Source: Chrysogorgia sp. JL179-B06 (taxonomy: Eukaryota; Cnidaria; Anthozoa; Scleralcyonacea; Chrysogorgiidae). From it: a DNA stretch of 64,000 nt. Under the pieces are notes generated by a model. The model was not told where the DNA came from, did not search any database, and was given only the letters and a program-made list of their open reading frames with translations. How positions within the stretch are numbered: position 1 is the stretch's first letter; each line of letters begins with the position of its first letter. The stretch spans positions 62,001 through 126,000 of the forward strand of contig JAYKKM010000005.1 of NCBI GenBank assembly GCA_035772405.1, written 5' to 3'. Below are positions 59,800 through 64,000 of this stretch, piece after piece. Position numbers and translations under genes: made by a program.

Positions 59800-60078
59800 T
59801 ACTATTAATAGCTCAAAATGCGGACAGAGTGAGTCAAATTTACTCACAAATTATTGCAAATGAGCTATTTTCTTTTATGGCCGCAATAATAGCGTTGCGC
59901 ACAGATGACGTATTTGTCAATGTTTGTCTGAGTCTATAATTAAATTCATGTCCTAAACAATAGGAAATGGTTCATTTGGTAGTCAGATTTGGTTTGTTTG
60001 TCTGAGTTTTGGTCTATAAATAGTAACTGTGCGCTTCGCTATTATGGATACTGACGTCATCTCGACGGAGCGCTATTA
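59800..60078. mobile_element. AATAGC MITE, composite copies
   Basis: At least one full (59880-60075) and one partial unit of the 58438 family. The interior includes GTTTGTCTGAGTTTTGGTCT, also found inverted at 57110. Confidence 0.6.
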
Positions 60079-60233
60079 CAGTAGAACCTCCATATAACGG
60101 ACACTTTGGGACCGAAGTTTGCTGTCTATTGTTTGTAGCTGTCCGCTGTCTAGAGGTTTTCTATTGAATAATTATATCAGTATCTAAACTTACAGTCAGT
60201 TATATAGAGTGCCCGTTAGTAGAGGCTCCAATG
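60079..60233. mobile_element. Pogo/Tigger-like MITE
   Basis: About 155 bp. Begins TACAGTAGAACCTCCATATA and ends in a degraded complement (GTTAGTAGAGGCTCCAATGTA). CAGTAGAACCTC is the usual terminus of pogo-type Tc1/mariner elements, with TA target site. Confidence 0.65.
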
Positions 60234-60689
60234 TATATGTAAGCTTAGGACCATCACTAAATGGATTGTTTTGATGCAACTAGTACTACACATGTTATAC
60301 TACTTGTACTACATACCTGTATATCATGTATATGTCCACTGACATAGACTTTAATCATACAGTATAATACCTCAACAATTCAGGTAAATTAAAGTTGCCA
60401 GTTGTAACTATAGACATTAAACACTGATTATTACTCGGGCTACTGTCCCGAGCACTAGAGATTGTAATTATTGCGTGGGCGTAATAGCGAATTAAAGCGA
60501 TTTCGGACTTTCCTTTTATTGTCAATGAATCGCAGTCGGAAAAGCATTTACGAGACCTGTAAACCCACAAACTAATGGCATGCAAATATTCTCCAAGATG
60601 AGAAAAACACAGATGAGAGATTAAAGAAAGAACACGAAACGTCAACATGACAACAGATAGTCGTTGCAAGGCAATGCCAGCGAATTGAA
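60234..60689. other. Intergenic plus partial copy of the dispersed repeat
   Basis: 60500-60620 repeats part of 60690-60810 (AATGAATCGCAGT..GAAAAG..., CCTGTAAACCC, TTCTCCAAGATGA), a local tandem duplication about 190 bases apart. Confidence 0.5.
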
Positions 60690-61180
60690 GCGAGTTCGGA
60701 CTTATCGGCAATGAATCGCAGTTGGAAAAGTCTACCGAGACCTGTAAACCCGCAAACAATTGCAAAGATTCTCTCCAAGATGAGAGAAACACAGATGAGA
60801 GATCAATCATGAAGACGGAATGGACAGCCGAAGGACGGAAATATTATGCTGTGTTGACATTTATCCCGTGAATATTAATCATGAAACGTTGTGTTTTTGT
60901 CCGATTTAAATCAATATCGAAATGATCATTTGAATCTGGCGAATCGAAAGCTGTATAGGTTTCGTCTACTTAAAATGTGAAGATCAGATGTTATATGAGA
61001 AAATGCGTAAGCGATTAAAGTACACAAAACTCGTCTTTAAAATCAAAGGACTATTCGTCGTTTACCCGATGATTTAATGCTTTTATGTCCATTAAACCGA
61101 TGTAATTTCGTAACAGATATGTTTCGTATACCTTACCGTTGATAAAAAATAGCATTGCCGTGTTTAGTGTTTTACATTAA
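60690..61180. repeat. Dispersed repeat family, copy 2
   Basis: Matches 37440-38080 in order, with short deletions. See that entry. Confidence 0.75.
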
Positions 61181-61298
61181 ATTTCGTCTGCGTGTCAGGC
61201 GTTCCGATCTGCATGGGAGGGCTAGCTTGCGTGCAGACGCCAGGTTTTCTTCGTCCTCATATTACTACATTGCTTCTAAAAGTTTCCCACTTCTTTAA

Positions 61299-62551
61299 AG
61301 TGCCTATGACACGAAATTTTTTATTGTCTCAAATGAAAGAACTTTTAAAACTGTTTAATGACTTATTTTACAGTTTTTTGATTATTCGCTTATTTCTCGA
61401 GATATTTGGACTTCTATGATATTCCAATGTCAAAAATTATGACGTCACAACATTGACACAAATGATTCACTTATTCTAAGAAGTGTTATATCTCCTTCAT
61501 TTTTCAAGAATACACTTCCAAACTTTACACACTAGTTAAAGAGTGAGTGTCAACCGTGACGCATTGCACGCTCGGTCGGCCATTTTTTGAAGCACGAAAT
61601 TCCCTTAGTGAACTGCATCCATAAATATCTTGTCAATCCTTGATATAAATTATTCATTTTGTCTTTTAATTGAAAGAAGACATACCTTAGAAAGTAATTA
61701 TTTCTATATTTTTCACAAAACTCGACGTTTTCTTGACTTTCGTTTCGAATTATGTCAGCCTTGACTGACGCGAAGCGTGCAAGACCAAGTGACGAGGTTC
61801 AAATAAAAAATCGGGCTCCGAGTCGACGTATCTGTATTGTAGATGAATAAGAAAGCCTCTATAGGGTTTATTGAGAAGATTCGGCGAATTTCCGAAGTAT
61901 TTACACCGCATCAAGTTGGCAACGAAGCACTTCAAAACACTTTGTTATCGTACAAAAAGATAAACACAAACGCGCAATGCACGACGGTTGACACTCACTC
62001 TTTAAGTTCATGTTGCAGAAGTGCCCGGCAGTTAAATTGTGTTGCCATAGCAACGATCTCGTTACCAGGCCTCTTTCTGTGTGAAAACAACATGCGCTCG
62101 TTCAGTTTTACGTAAGGGCGATATTTCATAATTTTTTTGTGGGTGATGAATACAATATCCAGGGGAACAAATACAACCCAGTTATGATAGAGCATACATC
62201 AATAGAAAGCTAGAATTGCAAATAATTGTTTCAAGGCTAAATATGCCATATTAATGAGGTTGTTGCTATGGCAACACAATTTAACTGTTGGGCACTTCTG
62301 CAACATGAACTTAACTAGTGTGTAAAGTTTGGAAGGGTATTCTTGAAAAATGAAGGAGATATAACACTTCTTAGAATAAGTGAATCATTTGTGTCAATGT
62401 TGTGACGTCATAATTTTTGACATTGGAATATCATAGAAGTCCAAATATCTCGAGAAATAAGCGAGTAATCAAAAAACTGTAAAATAAGTCATTAAACAGT
62501 TTTAAAAGTTCTTTCATTTGAGACAATAAAAAATTTCGTGTCATAGGCACT
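61299..62551. mobile_element. TTAA-flanked inverted-repeat element (outer)
   Basis: Arms of about 300 bp: left 61299-61535 continuing at 62006-62055, right about 62258-62551. The ends are AGTGCCTATGACACGAAAT and complement, with TTAA at 61295-61298 and 62552-62555. A TTAA target is the hallmark of piggyBac-type elements. The left arm is interrupted by another TTAA element. Confidence 0.85.
61540..62001. mobile_element. TTAA-flanked MITE nested in the left arm (inner)
   Basis: 462 bp with perfect inverted ends AGAGTGAGTGTCAACCGT / ACGGTTGACACTCACTCT and TTAA on each side (61536-61539, 62002-62005). The right arm of the outer element (about 62306-62325) shows the empty site with a single TTAA. 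Confidence 0.9.
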
Positions 62552-62555
62552 TTAA

Positions 62556-63686
62556 ACGAGCGCAGCACAATGCCTTCAGTGCCTGATTACAGAAATCAAT
62601 TCATTGTGATTGTAACATTGCCATTATCAAACCAAGCGACTGTCAACAAAGGTCAAAGCTGTGAACTGATTCACTGCATATATGTGTTGCCATTCGTACA
62701 TCTCTCTTTTATAAAGAATTTTCATGTGGAGTTGTTAAAGAAGACTATAAATAGGAAAAATGGTCTGAATATATCGAACATAAACAGTGTGACTGTGCCC
62801 CCGTACACACGCGGAAACGTTTTCCTGCGTTTTTGTATTGTTTACTGTTCTCAATGTAGTCAATGGAATCGAGAATAACCAGCTCATTACTTGAAACAAT
62901 ACAAAAACGCAATCATCTGATGTATGTCATAAAATGACCATTATCCTGGACCAAATATCCAATGAAAAATGAAAATTGTGAACACCATCAAAACAGCTTT
63001 GCATCTCGAGACAAGTTTCAAAAAATAAAAATTGTGAACTATCAAAACAGTATATTAACTAGAATTTATACACAATACTGTGTCGTGTATACATCACTTC
63101 AGTTTAATAATTGACAGTAAAATACGATCTAGGTTCTCCATACATGTATAATATTAATAAATAAATAAAATTTAAAATCATCCAATTCCAATTGTCTAAC
63201 ATACCCATTGATTGGGGGCCATTGCATACCCAAATATTGTCCACTAATTAAATAGCCTGTTCCGTCGAGTTTCCAGACCATGCATGCCTCCATTTGACTG
63301 TGGCATGTGCTTACGGCATGTTCGTTTTAATATTATGTCGAATGTTGATTAAGTAAATCATGTGATATCACGATGCCTGTGAATTTCTACTAAAACAATT
63401 TCTACTAAATCAATCATGTTTGGCCTCGTTTGTGTGTCGGCAATTCAAAAGAATCTTTGCTTCCTAACGAGGTTGTAAAGGCTAATCTAAAATGGCAACC
63501 ATTATGAAAGAGGTCCATATACCTGATTGCCGATTAATTTCTAAGTACATAAACAGTTTTTTTACGAATGGTCTGCACGTTTGCGTAGCATAATAAACAC
63601 GTATGTTTTGTATTTAGACTCGGTAACCCGCAAACTCTACGGGGGGGGGATCGTATTTCTAGTAAAGATTATCTACCGTGTTTCAG
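62556..63686. other. Intergenic; one MITE, otherwise nothing recognised
   Basis: At 62797-62930 a MITE-like unit (CCCCGTACACACGCGGAAAC ... CAAAAACGCAATC) resembles 43919-44053. ATGAAAATTGTGAAC repeats near 62970 and 63030. No gene. Confidence 0.45.
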
Positions 63687-63768
63687 GAAGTAATGTTCTC
63701 ATTGGTCTTTGTCACTCTGGCGCTGATAGCACAGCCTATGATAGTAATGCCTAAATGCCATGATCAGA
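63687..63768 (+). CDS. Possible first coding exon of a secreted or membrane protein
   Basis: Acceptor ccgtgtttcag at 63686, ATG at 63693, donor A|gtaagt after 63768. It encodes about 25 residues beginning MFSLVFVTLALIAQP, a good signal-peptide core (short N-region, hydrophobic stretch), then PKCHDQ. An acceptor before the ATG implies an upstream 5' UTR exon. The rest of the gene would lie beyond the window. This is an inference from splice sites and hydrophobicity only. Confidence 0.4.
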
Positions 63769-64000
63769 GTAAGTTTTCCCATAAAATCTATAGTTGCCTT
63801 AGTTATTTTGGGGTACAGTTAGCCTTATAATTTTATGGTGATAGAGTCTCTGGATGCGCTCGGTAGGACGGGTAGGTCAGTCATTTATGGTTTATATCCC
63901 TCAAGGCTCAATATCTGAGCATACCAAGGTATAAATTAGTCGTGTTCTCCTTTTCTTGGAAGAAGGCATACCCGATTTAATATTCATTACGTTATTTTGT

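Overview
The window is metazoan nuclear DNA, AT-rich, with spliceosomal introns, microsatellites and dense transposon debris. One host gene is recognised with confidence: a four-coding-exon holocytochrome c synthase (HCCS) gene spread over 16 kb. A single-exon SV2/SVOP-like transporter gene is present in two identical-protein copies. A possible signal-peptide exon lies at the right edge. The mixture of transposons (Polinton-like, CR1-type LINE carrying a 2A peptide, Crypton, Helentron-like endonuclease, hAT, CACTA-like, TTAA-site elements, tRNA-derived SINEs) suits a marine invertebrate. A cnidarian is my best guess, but the sequence does not prove it.

Layout. (1) 1-21962 is a tandem duplication with a unit of about 13.3 kb: position x in 1-8662 reappears about 13,276-13,300 bases downstream with very few differences. 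The complete unit is 8663-21962. It holds a 2.3 kb left flank with an endonuclease fragment, a 7,567 bp Polinton-like element (10982-18548) flanked by the 6-bp duplication GCCAAT, and a 3.4 kb right flank carrying the transporter gene. The window opens inside the first copy of that element. The element has 2.24 kb terminal inverted repeats, each carrying an uncharacterised gene, and between them a decayed family B DNA polymerase with two introns and two copies of a zinc-finger ORF. (2) 21963-23700 is transposon debris, including a LINE 3' end. (3) 24322-27717 is an intact LINE ORF (endonuclease plus reverse transcriptase) that starts with hydrophobic segments and a 2A-like motif. (4) 27.7-39.4 kb has no recognised host gene. 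It holds a 1.9 kb foldback element, a long palindrome, smaller foldback elements and MITEs, LINE tails, and an LTR-element primer site with a gag-like ORF. (5) 39.4-55.5 kb is HCCS. Its introns are filled by a Crypton remnant, hAT-type insertions nested in one another, a perfect hairpin, long TA arrays, SINEs and a 5.66 kb CACTG-ended transposon with minisatellite ends. (6) 55.5-64 kb is intergenic repeat: an element with 9-bp direct repeats, several MITE families, and a TTAA-site element nested inside another TTAA-site element.

HCCS would attach heme to cytochrome c in the mitochondrial intermembrane space, and the transporter is a plasma- or vesicle-membrane carrier of unknown substrate. 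I see no functional link between them. Most of the window records repeated transposon insertion and one large recent duplication, or an assembly artefact that looks like one.
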